This document shows, piece by piece, positions 14,911 through 23,440 of a stretch of 64,000 nucleotides of DNA. Position 1 is the stretch's first letter, and every line of letters starts with the position of its first letter. The notes under the pieces are model-generated. The model saw nothing but the letters and a program-made list of their open reading frames with translations. It made no database searches and was not told the DNA's origin. The position numbers and the translations under genes are program-made. The stretch comes from Actinomycetes bacterium (GTDB lineage: Bacteria > Actinomycetota > Thermoleophilia > BMS3ABIN01), in the NCBI GenBank assembly GCA_021785935.1, contig JAJYOG010000003.1, positions 76,829 to 140,828 on the forward strand, read 5' to 3'.

Positions 14911-16650
14911 TTGAAAACACATACAAATAAATATCGGGGATATATCAGAATAACCGCCCTTATGGCGATTATTCTCGGTTGCCTGGTTTTTGCATTAATG
15001 ATCAATGTGGCCCAGGCGGCCGGGCCATTGTTTGTTTCGAATTCAGGAAACGATGCCAATGATTGCCTTTCGTCGGGAACAGCCTGCGCCACGATTCAAG
15101 CTGCGATCGGCAAGGCATCCGCGGGTGACACGATCAACATTGCCAGCGGCAACTATACTGAGAATATAGTTATCGACAAATCGCTTACCCTGGCAGGCGC
15201 AGGCGCTTCAAGTACCACCATCGTGCCGGCGATATCAGCGCCAGCCCCCTGCTCCGGCGGTTCTTTGTGCGGCGGCGCAGCCAGCAATATCATCCTGGTC
15301 CAGGCAGACGACGTCACCATTCACGATATGACATTGGATGGAGACAACCCCGCCTTGACGGGCGGAATTGACATCGCCGGCGCAAACATCGATGCTCGCA
15401 ACGGTGTCATCAAGAACACGACCCTCACATTTAACGGATTGGACGTTTACAACACGACCGTCAAGAACATCTATCTGCGCGGCATCTATTCAACCGGAGG
15501 ATCATTCAACTTCCACGGCAACATCGTCACCAACGTTCAGGGAGATCCTTACGGCTCCATCGCCATGTTCGCATGGTATGGCCCCGGCATAATGGCGAAC
15601 AATACAGTATCCTACGCTACTGATGCCATCTCTGCTAACCACTCGAACGGCATCCAGTTCCTGAACAATACCGTCACTAACTCGCAAAGCGGAGTTCATA
15701 CTGACAATGCCGGAGACGCAGGCGGCGCAGCTGACCTGATCCAGGGCAACAACGTTAGCAATTGTACGCCCGGCGGTTATGGTGTGTGGACCTTTGTGCC
15801 CTACATCGCTCCGACAGTAGACCACAATACAGTCACTAATTGTAACGTCGGGCTCTCGGCCTGGGCTGGCAGCTTTTCGGGTCCAACCGTGACCACGTCG
15901 TTTACCAACAACACCGCCACCGGTAAACCAGGCGATACGGGCAGCGTTGGCGCCTACATCACTACCGATAGCATAGGCTGGGGCTACACGGATGTCGCAG
16001 TCGATTTCACCTGCAACGTCATCACCGGCTTCGAGACCGGCGTCTATCTGACTGCCGACGAAATGCCTGCCTGGAATCCCGGGCCATATGCGGAGAAAAC
16101 GATCACGGCCAACTTCTCCAAGAATGAGATCAGCGGCAACACAGTGGCGGGCATGGATAAGGGTACAGCTGGCGGGACCATTAACATAACCGCCGCCAAC
16201 AACTGGTGGGGCAGCAGCACTGGGCCGTACAATGCGATCACAAATCCCGCGGGAACTGGAAACAGCATCGCAAACGGCATAGCTTACACGCCATGGCTCA
16301 ACGGTTCATACTGCGCCAAGCCTGATCTGAAACTCTCAACCGAGTATGCTTACTGGGCTAATCCAACGGACTACGCGAACGGCAGACTGTCGCTCAAACT
16401 GACCGTCACCAATAACGGTGCAAGTCCCGCTTACAACGTAATACTGACCGGCAACTCAACCATTACCAACAACGTCACGCAAGGGTTAACAGGCTGGCCT
16501 ATCGGATTGGGAGATATTACCATCAACGGCGAAAGTGTAACCACACCGGTCGACTACGATGTCTCAGCCATGACCGGAGGGTCGATCTTCTACGCTTCGA
16601 TCACTGGCAGCGCCTACGATGCCTGCGGAAACTTCTGGACATATCCCTAA
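14911..16650 (+). CDS. secreted right-handed beta-helix protein with C-terminal YAFW module
   Basis: The 579-residue protein starts at TTG 14911. Its signal peptide has the hydrophobic core MAIILGCLVFALMI and ends AQAA. Residues 40-460 are beta-helix like: SNSGNDANDC and IQAAIGKASAGDTINIASG at the start, as in DUF1565/pectate-lyase-type proteins, then many N-rich turns (NNTVT, GNNVSN, ANNWWGS). The last 110 residues (470-579) form the module shared with the proteins at 926 and 21727. YAYW, LS, NN and AYNV fall at the same spacing as in the first protein, and DACGN lies near the end. A small YxxPxL peptide gene follows 46 nt downstream on the same strand. Role unknown. Confidence 0.78.
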   Translation: MKTHTNKYRGYIRITALMAIILGCLVFALMINVAQAAGPLFVSNSGNDANDCLSSGTACATIQAAIGKASAGDTINIASGNYTENIVIDKSLTLAGAGASSTTIVPAISAPAPCSGGSLCGGAASNIILVQADDVTIHDMTLDGDNPALTGGIDIAGANIDARNGVIKNTTLTFNGLDVYNTTVKNIYLRGIYSTGGSFNFHGNIVTNVQGDPYGSIAMFAWYGPGIMANNTVSYATDAISANHSNGIQFLNNTVTNSQSGVHTDNAGDAGGAADLIQGNNVSNCTPGGYGVWTFVPYIAPTVDHNTVTNCNVGLSAWAGSFSGPTVTTSFTNNTATGKPGDTGSVGAYITTDSIGWGYTDVAVDFTCNVITGFETGVYLTADEMPAWNPGPYAEKTITANFSKNEISGNTVAGMDKGTAGGTINITAANNWWGSSTGPYNAITNPAGTGNSIANGIAYTPWLNGSYCAKPDLKLSTEYAYWANPTDYANGRLSLKLTVTNNGASPAYNVILTGNSTITNNVTQGLTGWPIGLGDITINGESVTTPVDYDVSAMTGGSIFYASITGSAYDACGNFWTYP

Positions 16651-16696
16651 ACAGGCATAGGAAATCGTAAACAGGAATAGGGAATAGGAGAATATA

Positions 16697-16852
16697 GTGA
16701 AAAAGAATATACATAAGAAAGAAACGCGGGAACCCTATACCAAGCCTGAGCTGGTCAAGCATGACAACTTGAGGGATGTAACCTCCGAGTGCCCGACCTG
16801 GCAGTGCAGTGTAGCGGTTCCGGGATGGAGCGAATCCGGACCCCACTCATAG
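16697..16852 (+). CDS. YxxPxL-leader peptide with WQCSVAVPGW core (copy A)
   Basis: This 51-residue peptide starts at GTG 16697, six bases after AGGAG. It contains YTKPELVKHDNLRDVT, so Y, P, L and T fall at positions 1, 4, 6 and 16. That is the spacing of the lasso-type leader motif YxxPxLxxxGxxxxxT, except that D replaces G. A short Cys-containing part follows (ECPTWQCSVAVPGW, ending SGPHS). A near match is encoded at 21547-21690 on the other strand. No modifying enzyme is adjacent. The nearest RRE/radical SAM genes are at 3.9-5.3 kb. A RiPP-type precursor is inferred. Confidence 0.7.
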   Translation: MKKNIHKKETREPYTKPELVKHDNLRDVTSECPTWQCSVAVPGWSESGPHS

Positions 16853-16902
16853 GGCGACACAGGTAAAACTCGCACACACAAGCAGAACCCAGTGGTGTAA
16901 CA

Positions 16903-16936
16903 GGGGGGACGCGATCGAAGATCGCGTCCCCCCTTT
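16903..16936 (+). terminator. perfect 14-bp hairpin after peptide copy A
   Basis: Bases 16903-16916 (G6ACGCGATC) pair perfectly with 16920-16933 around a GAA loop, and TTT follows. It ends the secreted protein/peptide unit. Its core (GGGACGCGAT, GAA loop) resembles the hairpin downstream of peptide copy B at 21420-21452 when that is read on the minus strand. Confidence 0.7.
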
Positions 16937-16942
16937 GTGCCG

Positions 16943-16973
16943 GAAGGGAACACGATTGCATCGTGTCCCCTTC
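16943..16973. repeat. second hairpin with ACACGAT/ATCGTGT core
   Basis: GAAGGG-A-ACACGAT (16943-16956) pairs with ATCGTGT-C-CCCTTC (16960-16973) around TGC, with one A-C mismatch. ACACGAT and ATCGTGT also form the core of the hairpin at 21420. The rest of the gap up to lysC (16974-17144) holds no gene that I can support. Confidence 0.5.
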
Positions 16974-17144
16974 TCCTTCCCTCCCCATAAACACTTTTCT
17001 TCCCAGAAACACTTTTAGCCCAGGATTGTGTAAAATTCCTTTCGCAGAACCTCTTTACGTTTTCTGACTGCAGTTGCTGATAGGTTCGTGTTTTGTCCCA
17101 CACGTTATAGAATCAGTAAAATGACGAATAACGGAAGTTAATAC

Positions 17145-18353
17145 ATGCCAGTAATCGTGCAAAAATACGGCGGCACCTCGGTGGGCGACACGGACCGCAT
17201 CAAGAACGTTGCCAGGCGCATCTGTTCTACCCAGGACGAGGGTTACCAGGTTGTTGCCGTGGTCAGCGCCATGGGCGATTCGACCGACGAGCTTCTGAGG
17301 ATGGCGCATGAAATCAGCAGCGAACCGGCCGAGCGCGAGCTCGACATGCTTCTGTCGAATGGTGAGCGCATCAGCGTGGCGCTGCTGGCGATGGCGATCC
17401 ATGCTATGGGGCATGAGGCGATCTCATTGAGCGGTCGCCAGGCGGGAATCCAGACCAATACCGTCTTTACCAAGGCGCGCATCACCGGTGTTGAAACCGG
17501 CCGCTTAAGAGAAGAACTCGACAGTGGTAAAATTGTGCTAGTCGCGGGCTTTCAGGGCGTATCGGTCGATGAGGATATAACCACCCTGGGCCGCGGCGGC
17601 TCCGACACAACAGCGGTAGCGATTGCCGCCGCGCTCGAAGCTGAGGAATGCGAGATCTATACCGACGTAGACGGCGTCTATACCGCCGATCCGCGCGTGG
17701 TCGGGCTGGCGCGCAAGATCGACAAGATCTCATACCAGGAGATGCTGGAGATGGCGGCGACCGGCGCCGAAGTGCTGATGTTGCGCTCGGTGGAATACGC
17801 GCAGAAATTTAACGTGCCGCTGCATGTGCGCAGCAGTTTCACCGACGAGACCGGTACCTGGGTCAGAGAGGAAGATGAGACCATGGAAAAAGCAGTCGTT
17901 AGCGCGGTAGCGCATAAAACTGACGAATCAAAACTCACCCTGCTGAGATTGCCGGACCGTCCCGGCGTGGCCGCGACTGTTTTCGGGGACCTGGCCGAGG
18001 CGGGCGTAAATGTGGACATGATCATCCAGAACGTCAGCGAACAGGGCACGACCGATATTTCATTCACTGTGGTTCAGGCAGAGCTGCCTGCTGCGCAGCA
18101 GGCGCTCGACAGGATCACTGACGAGCTGGGCGTGGCTTATATCATCGGCGAACAGATGGGAAAAGTCTCGATCATCGGCGCCGGCATGAAGAGCTATCCC
18201 GGCGTCGCCGCAAAGATGTTCCAGACGCTGGCCGATGAAAGCATCAATATCGAAATGATCAGCACCTCTTCGATCAAGGTATCCTGCGTGATCGAGCGCA
18301 ACCGGGTCGAGGATGCGGTGCGGGCGCTTCATACAGCTTTTAATCTGAGCTAA
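17145..18353 (+). CDS. lysC: aspartate kinase
   Basis: The 402-residue enzyme phosphorylates aspartate, the first step to lysine, threonine, methionine and diaminopimelate. The N-terminal kinase signature [23 protein letters not shown] and the [13 protein letters not shown] segment are present. Two ACT domains follow at about 265-400 ([12 protein letters not shown] and [15 protein letters not shown]) and give allosteric control. The length fits the class with an alpha subunit of about 400 residues. It is followed directly by asd, the next step in the pathway, on the same strand. Confidence 0.95.
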   Translation: MPVIVQKYGGTSVGDTDRIKNVARRICSTQDEGYQVVAVVSAMGDSTDELLRMAHEISSEPAERELDMLLSNGERISVALLAMAIHAMGHEAISLSGRQAGIQTNTVFTKARITGVETGRLREELDSGKIVLVAGFQGVSVDEDITTLGRGGSDTTAVAIAAALEAEECEIYTDVDGVYTADPRVVGLARKIDKISYQEMLEMAATGAEVLMLRSVEYAQKFNVPLHVRSSFTDETGTWVREEDETMEKAVVSAVAHKTDESKLTLLRLPDRPGVAATVFGDLAEAGVNVDMIIQNVSEQGTTDISFTVVQAELPAAQQALDRITDELGVAYIIGEQMGKVSIIGAGMKSYPGVAAKMFQTLADESINIEMISTSSIKVSCVIERNRVEDAVRALHTAFNLS

Positions 18354-18409
18354 CCCGTGAGATTCGTAATTTAGTATTGTGTCCCCCTTGATTTTGAAAT
18401 GGATTTGAC

Positions 18410-19429
18410 ATGGCAAGTTCCTACAATGTAGCTGTAGTTGGAGCGACTGGCGCTGTAGGCGGCGTTATGCTGAAGCTGCTCGAAGAACGCAGCTTCCCGG
18501 TGAAGGACATCCGGGCGCTAGCTTCTTCGCGTTCGGCCGGCCAGACCGTTATCTTCGACGGTGTCGAAGTCGAGGTTGAGGAACTAACCCCCGAGAGCTT
18601 CGAAGGCATTCAAATCGCTCTGTTTTCGGCTGGTGGCGCCCGTAGCAAGGAGTTCGCCCCAGCAGCGGTTGCGGCGGGCGCCGTCGTCATCGACAACTCC
18701 AGCGCCTTCCGCCAGGAGCCGAACGTGCCGCTGGTAGTGCCCGAGGTCAATCCTGAAGACATCAAGTGGCACGAGGGCATCATAGCCAATCCCAACTGCT
18801 CAACCATTCAGATGGTTGTGGCGCTTAAGCCCATCTACGATGCCGTTGGCATCGAACGCATCATCGTGACCACTTTCCAGTCGGTTTCCGGCACGGGCAA
18901 CAAGGCCATCGAGGAACTGTTTAGCCAGGCCGAGTCGGTGCTGGAATCCGGCGAAGTTGCGGTGAACGTGTATCCGCACCAGATAGCCTTCAACGTCCTT
19001 CCCCATATTGAGCATTTCCACGAGAGCGGCTACACCAACGAGGAAGTGAAGATGGTCAATGAAACCAGGAAGATCTTCGGCGATCCCAAGATCGGCGTTT
19101 CAGCTACGTGTGTGCGCGTGCCGGTCTATAACGCCCACAGCGAAGCAGTGAACATACAAACCACCCGGCCGATCAGTGTCGAGGAGGTCAGGCGCCTGAT
19201 GCTGTCCGCTCCCGGCGTGACCCTGGTCGATAATCCCGATGCCGATGAATATCCGATGCCGCTTATCGCTGAGGGCCGCGACGATGTCTTCGTGGGCAGG
19301 ATCCGGGACGACGACTCCGCGGAAAACTCCCTGAATCTCTGGGTCGTCAGCGACAATCTCCGCAAGGGCGCCGCTACCAACGCCATCCAGATCGCTGAAC
19401 TTCTTGCCGCTGGCGGGCTACTGAAATAG
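18410..19429 (+). CDS. asd: aspartate-semialdehyde dehydrogenase
   Basis: The 339-residue enzyme reduces aspartyl phosphate to the semialdehyde with NADPH. The N-terminal nucleotide-binding motif VVGATGAVGGVMLKLLEER, the catalytic cysteine in NPNCSTIQMV and the later SVSGTGNKAIEEL and VRVPVYNAHSE segments are all present. It lies 56 nt after lysC, so the two probably share a transcript. Length is normal for the bacterial enzyme. Confidence 0.95.
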   Translation: MASSYNVAVVGATGAVGGVMLKLLEERSFPVKDIRALASSRSAGQTVIFDGVEVEVEELTPESFEGIQIALFSAGGARSKEFAPAAVAAGAVVIDNSSAFRQEPNVPLVVPEVNPEDIKWHEGIIANPNCSTIQMVVALKPIYDAVGIERIIVTTFQSVSGTGNKAIEELFSQAESVLESGEVAVNVYPHQIAFNVLPHIEHFHESGYTNEEVKMVNETRKIFGDPKIGVSATCVRVPVYNAHSEAVNIQTTRPISVEEVRRLMLSAPGVTLVDNPDADEYPMPLIAEGRDDVFVGRIRDDDSAENSLNLWVVSDNLRKGAATNAIQIAELLAAGGLLK

Positions 19430-19489
19430 CGGAACGGCTCTCGATTCGATCAACCGCAATGCAATGCCAAACGCACGGAAAGGAATATC

Positions 19490-19785
19490 GTGAGTCGTCG
19501 CGGCAAACAAAAAAACTTCTGCTGAAGATGACGAAATGGTACATGATGAGGCTTTCCGCAGTGTGATGGATGCATTTAATGGCGGCAGGCCCGGCGGTGG
19601 CCGAGCAAAAATCAAGTTACAGCCGTTACGGACCCAACCATTACTGGCTGTTCAAAGTCGGCAACTTCGAATTGAAGCTTTTGGATGAATATGCGGCGGT
19701 GCTCAGGAACGGCGCCGTCTATCGTATTTACTATGTGAAAGTGGGAAAGGTTCCCAGTATCCTCTCTCTGGAGGAAACCGGCTAG
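19490..19785 (+). pseudogene. frameshifted small hypothetical gene
   Basis: A GTG at 19490 follows AAAGGA and opens MSRRGKQK, but the frame closes after 11 codons. The sequence then continues in the next frame, after a run of A's at 19509-19515, as SAEDDEMVHDEAFRSVMDAFNGG. Near 19590 it moves to a third frame as AEQKSSYSRYGPNHYWLFKVGNFELK and ends SILSLEETG. Together this reads as one protein of about 98 residues with two shifts. I do not recognise the family. The Tyr-rich end looks like a compact beta domain. Sequencing error in the A-run is possible for the first shift only. Confidence 0.5.
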
Positions 19786-19800
19786 CGCCATTCGTTAAAG

Positions 19801-19980
19801 CTAGCCCTGCAGTTTTCCGTCCATGGCCCACTGGTCCTTGGGCACATCCCGGAAGACGATCCAGACGTGAGACTTGGGAGTGCCAGCTATCTCAACAAAA
19901 GCGTCGGTGATCCGGTCGACCAGGGCTTCCTTTTGTTCGCGCGAGCGGCCTTCATATAATTTTACTTCGATAAACGGCAT
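19801..19980 (-). CDS. 4-oxalocrotonate tautomerase-like enzyme
   Basis: This is a 59-residue protein. Proline follows the start Met (MPFIEVKLYEGRS), and after Met removal it becomes the catalytic N-terminal Pro1 of the tautomerase superfamily. Other family features are REQKEALVDRITDAF and HVWIVFRDVPKDQWAMDGK. The small size is normal, since these enzymes act as hexamers. The ATG lies in the trxA stop codon (TGATG), so it is co-translated with thioredoxin. The natural substrate cannot be told from the sequence. Confidence 0.85.
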   Translation of the reverse strand: MPFIEVKLYEGRSREQKEALVDRITDAFVEIAGTPKSHVWIVFRDVPKDQWAMDGKLQG

Positions 19981-20312
19981 CAGGCGCCGATCCAGGGTCC
20001 GATTTCCTCGAGCAGTTTCTTCTTCGGCAAAGCGCCGATCAGTTTCTTTTTCACTTCGCCGCCTTCGAACAGGAACATCGTCGGGATACTCAGCACCTCA
20101 TACTTGCTGGCTGTCACCTGATTTTCATCCACATTGAGCTTCTTGACCTGGATCTTGCCATCGTGCTCCTCGGCGATCTCATCCAGGATCGGCGCCATCG
20201 TCCGGCAGGGGCCGCACCAGGGAGCCCAGAAATCGACGAGCACGGGAGTGCCGGCCTTGAGCACGTCTTCCTCAAAGCTGGCATCTGAGACTTCGGAAAC
20301 TTTTTCGCTCAC
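19980..20312 (-). CDS. trxA: thioredoxin
   Basis: The 110-residue protein has the redox motif WCGPC (Cys33, Cys36) in VLVDFWAPWCGPCRTMAP. The cis-proline region SIPTMFLFEGG is near residue 77. It reduces cytosolic disulfides. It lies 28 nt downstream of trxB on the same strand, so reductase and thioredoxin form an operon with the tautomerase as third gene. Confidence 0.95.
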   Translation of the reverse strand: MSEKVSEVSDASFEEDVLKAGTPVLVDFWAPWCGPCRTMAPILDEIAEEHDGKIQVKKLNVDENQVTASKYEVLSIPTMFLFEGGEVKKKLIGALPKKKLLEEIGPWIGA

Positions 20313-20340
20313 TCTTCCTCCTTAGGGATGGGGTTTAGCA

Positions 20341-21261
20341 TCACATTTCTTCAATGTATCTATCCACCTCTACGGCCGCCAGCGCCCCCTCTCCCACGGC
20401 CACCGCGACCTGCTTGAGCAGGTTGGCGCGGCAGTCGCCGGCGGCGAAAACTCCCGGGACGTTCGTCTGCAGACGTTCGTCCGTAATGATGTAATCGCGA
20501 ACGTCCATTTCAATTACGCCTTCGCAAAAGACAGTGTTGGGCACGGTGCCGATGTAGAAAAATACACCGTCGACCTGAATGTCCGTGCGAGCATGTGTAT
20601 TCTTGTTCTCCACCACGATCTCTTCGACCTTGCCATTACCAAGTATCTTTTTCAGATGACTCTCCCAGACGATCTCGATTTTGTCATTAATGGCGGCCCG
20701 TTCCTGCAGAACCTTGTCGGCACGCAGTTCGTCGCGGCGGTGAACGATGTAGACCTTGCTCGCAAATTTGGTCAGGAACATGGCTTCCTCCACGGCTGAG
20801 TTGCCGCCGCCGATGACAGCTACAACCTTATCGCGGTAAAAAGCACCATCGCACGTTGCGCAATAAGATACACCGCGGCCGCGGAACTCGGCTTCACCCG
20901 GAACGCCCAGGGTTCCCGCCTCAGAGCCACTGGCAATAATGATGGTTTTCGCGGCGAAGGCCTCGTCACCGGTTTTAACGATACGGGTGTCGCCGTCGGC
21001 TTCGATGGATGAAACCGGTGTAATCTCGCGAAGATCCGCCCCGAACTCGACCGCCTGGGCCTTCATCTTTTCCGTAAGCTCGAATCCGCCGACGCCGCCC
21101 GGAAAGCCGGGATAGTTTTCAATGTCGTCGGTGGTGGCTGCCTGGCCGCCGCTGGTGGCCTTTTCGAGGATTAGCGTTTTCAGCCGCGCACGGCCGCAGT
21201 AAAGGCCCGCGGTGAGGCCCGCCGGTCCGGCGCCAATTATGATTACGTCGTAATTTTCCAT
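20341..21261 (-). CDS. trxB: thioredoxin reductase
   Basis: The 306-residue flavoprotein has an N-terminal FAD motif (IIGAGPAGLTAGLYCGRA), the redox-active CATC (Cys134, Cys137), a second nucleotide motif VIGGGNSAVEEAMFL, and the C-terminal GVFAAGDCRANLLKQ. It passes electrons from NAD(P)H to the thioredoxin encoded next. Whether it prefers NADPH or F420/ferredoxin, as in some anaerobes, cannot be decided here. It is the first gene of the trxB-trxA-tautomerase operon. Confidence 0.93.
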   Translation of the reverse strand: MENYDVIIIGAGPAGLTAGLYCGRARLKTLILEKATSGGQAATTDDIENYPGFPGGVGGFELTEKMKAQAVEFGADLREITPVSSIEADGDTRIVKTGDEAFAAKTIIIASGSEAGTLGVPGEAEFRGRGVSYCATCDGAFYRDKVVAVIGGGNSAVEEAMFLTKFASKVYIVHRRDELRADKVLQERAAINDKIEIVWESHLKKILGNGKVEEIVVENKNTHARTDIQVDGVFFYIGTVPNTVFCEGVIEMDVRDYIITDERLQTNVPGVFAAGDCRANLLKQVAVAVGEGALAAVEVDRYIEEM

Positions 21262-21419
21262 CTTGCCTGCCCTCCTGATAACTTGAAGCAGAATTCTATC
21301 AGATTAGTCCGAACTTATTACCCTTCATTTTTTATTGGACAAGAAGGGCTTCGGGGAGGATTCAACACACCGTCAAAAGTGGCGAGGCCGTAACGAAAAA
21401 TTGCAGGTCGAAACGTTGT

Positions 21420-21452
21420 GGGGCGGGACACGATTTCATCGTGTCCCGCCCC
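21420..21452 (-). terminator. perfect 15-bp hairpin after peptide copy B
   Basis: GGGGCGGGACACGAT (21420-21434) pairs perfectly with 21438-21452 around TTC (GAA on the minus strand). It lies about 95 nt past the stop of the minus-strand peptide gene. There is no clear T-run, so termination is inferred from position. It resembles the hairpin behind peptide copy A. The rest of 21262-21546 holds no supported gene. Confidence 0.5.
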
Positions 21453-21546
21453 TGTGGTTATTACCATAAGCGGTTTGCCCGCGTCAGCGGCGATTTGCCG
21501 TATTGACGGCGGTTCACCCGCTTCTACTTGCCGGCAACCTGTCTGC

Positions 21547-21690
21547 TTAAGAGTGCGGCCCGCTTGGATCCCATCCGGGGACCGCCACGCTGCACTGCCA
21601 GCCCGAACACTCGAAAGTGATTTCCTTCAGATTGTCGTGCTTTACCAGAGCCGGCTTTTCGTACATATCACGTTTATCTTCACAACTCAT
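21547..21690 (-). CDS. YxxPxL-leader peptide with WQCSVAVPGW core (copy B)
   Basis: This 47-residue peptide starts at ATG 21690, behind AAGGAG. It has YEKPALVKHDNLKEIT with Y, P, L and T at the 1-4-6-16 spacing of RRE-bound leaders. ECSGWQCSVAVPGW follows, ending SGPHS. It matches the peptide at 16697-16852 almost throughout, although the surrounding genes differ. It lies 36 nt downstream of the exported rhodanese gene and is probably on the same transcript. It has two cysteines in the core region and one near the N terminus. A modified-peptide precursor is inferred. Confidence 0.7.
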   Translation of the reverse strand: MSCEDKRDMYEKPALVKHDNLKEITFECSGWQCSVAVPGWDPSGPHS

Positions 21691-21726
21691 ATAGATCTCC
21701 TTGTGACCATGGACCCGTTGACGCGA

Positions 21727-23100
21727 TCAGGGACCAGGATATGTGTAGGTTCCATACCATTCCATACCAGCTCCATAAGCCGCCGTCGGATCCGGAACGT
21801 CTGTGGCAATCACGGCCAGATCGGTCCTGAAGAAAGCCAGGCCGGAAGGAACTGAGAACTTGACCGTTCCGTAACCGGAGGCGTCAGCAGCGATATTTCC
21901 AATCGTCACCGGCAGATTGGTGGCGACAACTCCGTTAGTCGGAATCGCGCCAACAATCTGGGCATTGTATGCAGTGCCATGAGCCGCCTGGTTTACAGTC
22001 TCACAGGAGCCAGCCGGGGCCGGGGCTCCGCCGCATGACGCGGGGTAGTTCAATGGACCCGGTGGCGCCGGCGCGTTGTTGGTCAGTTTGAACTTGACCG
22101 AAAGGTCGCCGTTTGTGTAATCGGTTAAGTTCGCCCAGAACGCATAAGCAGTCGATGGGGTTAGCTGGAAGTCGCCGGGAAGCCACTCGGGCTTAACGCC
22201 CACATGCGGCTCAGTGCCGTTCCAGGCAACCGGTGCGCCGACGAGCGCCAGGCGGCTGGTGTCATACTTCCAGGGAGCGGTCAGAACGGTAGCCTTGGTG
22301 CGGGCAGCGGGACCGGGAACGTTATCCGGATCGCAGTTCTTGGCCGGAAGCTCAATCGACGGGCAATCGTTCGGTGACGGATCGCTAGGCAGATTCGCGG
22401 CGTAGTGGCCATCATCCGCATACCAGTCATCGGACCACGCCAGCATGCCGCCGTTGAGAACGTTGACATCGGTGAAGCCCATCCCCGCTGCTTCCTGGCC
22501 GGCCCATGATGCGCGATAGCCAGTCTGGCAAAGGAATATGAGCTTGTCGTTTTTCTTGATCGAGCCATCCGCGACGAGCGCGTTCAGATAATTTGCGAAG
22601 TTCGGATTTTCCTGCATCCGGATGTTCCACAGCGAATAGTACGGAACGCCGTCCCAGTGAAAACCAATCCAGTAAGGATCGGAATAAGCTTCCTCATGGG
22701 TCCCGTCAGGCCAGTTCCAGACAGGGTGGCCGACATTGGTCACCGTGTATATGGGAAGACCAAGAGCTATCTGCATCGGACACACGTCAGCGAGATATTC
22801 GAACGAGGAACGAACGTCGATGACATGCACATTCGGGGCCACAGCGTTGCCGTGGTTGGTATTATTGGCCAGAAGCGCATCGACGGCACTGACATTGACG
22901 ATGGAGTTGAAACTGCCCGCCCCGGGAAGCGGCGCCGGCGTGAATCCAGCCACCGGAGGCGGCAAAGGATCACCAACATTAAGGCCGTAGGCGCCGCCCG
23001 ATGAAACAGGGCCGCTCATGGCCACGGCAAGGATCACAATCAGAGCAAAGAACGCCAGCAGAATCAGCCTGCGGACGCCAATCTTACCAAAAACCTTCAT
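21727..23100 (-). CDS. exported rhodanese-domain protein with C-terminal YAFW module
   Basis: I chose ATG 23100 because AGGAGG lies six bases upstream. An in-frame TTG two codons earlier overlaps the spacer. The 457-residue product has an N-terminal membrane/signal segment (RRLILLAFFALIVILAVAM). A rhodanese domain at about 65-230 has HVIDVRSSFEY and the active-site loop CQTGYRAS (Cys191). It is unusually expanded by WNWPDG- and YWIGFHWDG-type inserts. The last 145 residues carry YAFW (319-322), LS, NN and, after an insertion, AYN. This is the module seen at 926 and 14911. A YxxPxL peptide follows, and an ArsR-type regulator is divergent. An extracytoplasmic sulfur-handling role is inferred. 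Confidence 0.78.
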   Translation of the reverse strand: MKVFGKIGVRRLILLAFFALIVILAVAMSGPVSSGGAYGLNVGDPLPPPVAGFTPAPLPGAGSFNSIVNVSAVDALLANNTNHGNAVAPNVHVIDVRSSFEYLADVCPMQIALGLPIYTVTNVGHPVWNWPDGTHEEAYSDPYWIGFHWDGVPYYSLWNIRMQENPNFANYLNALVADGSIKKNDKLIFLCQTGYRASWAGQEAAGMGFTDVNVLNGGMLAWSDDWYADDGHYAANLPSDPSPNDCPSIELPAKNCDPDNVPGPAARTKATVLTAPWKYDTSRLALVGAPVAWNGTEPHVGVKPEWLPGDFQLTPSTAYAFWANLTDYTNGDLSVKFKLTNNAPAPPGPLNYPASCGGAPAPAGSCETVNQAAHGTAYNAQIVGAIPTNGVVATNLPVTIGNIAADASGYGTVKFSVPSGLAFFRTDLAVIATDVPDPTAAYGAGMEWYGTYTYPGP

Positions 23101-23440
23101 CCCCAACCTCCTTAGATAAGCGGTACATGACCGCCCCCCCGCCTGTGGTTTCCATCACCTCCGTATGACGCCGGCTAGCGCTATAGATATTAGCATATAA
23201 TCATATAGTTGATAATGTTTTTTACAATAATGAATTATTAGGATATAGCTGATTCATATTACCCAGTTGATCGCCTATGAATGCCCAAAAACGGGCGGCG
23301 CAATGTGAGGAAACGAGCAATTGATCAAGTGGATGAGCCGAGGACGTAATTGAAGAAAACACTAAGTTGTATTATTATGTATGAGTATTCTTATTGGTTT
23401 ATCGCATTTTATTACGTTTCACGATATACCGGGGGCAGCA
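23101..23440. promoter_or_regulatory. divergent control region between rhodanese and ArsR genes
   Basis: This AT-rich gap of about 340 nt separates the rhodanese gene (minus) from the ArsR gene (plus). It contains ATAT-AATC-ATAT at 23195-23206 inside a longer AT-rich, partly symmetrical stretch. This kind of site is bound by sulfur-responsive ArsR proteins of the BigR/YgaV type. The assignment is by position and composition only. No further gene is seen here. Confidence 0.3.

Noticed and set aside
14732..14914. 60-codon frame upstream of the beta-helix protein
   Set aside because: It has no ribosome site, and its end is translated from the purine tract that precedes the secreted gene.
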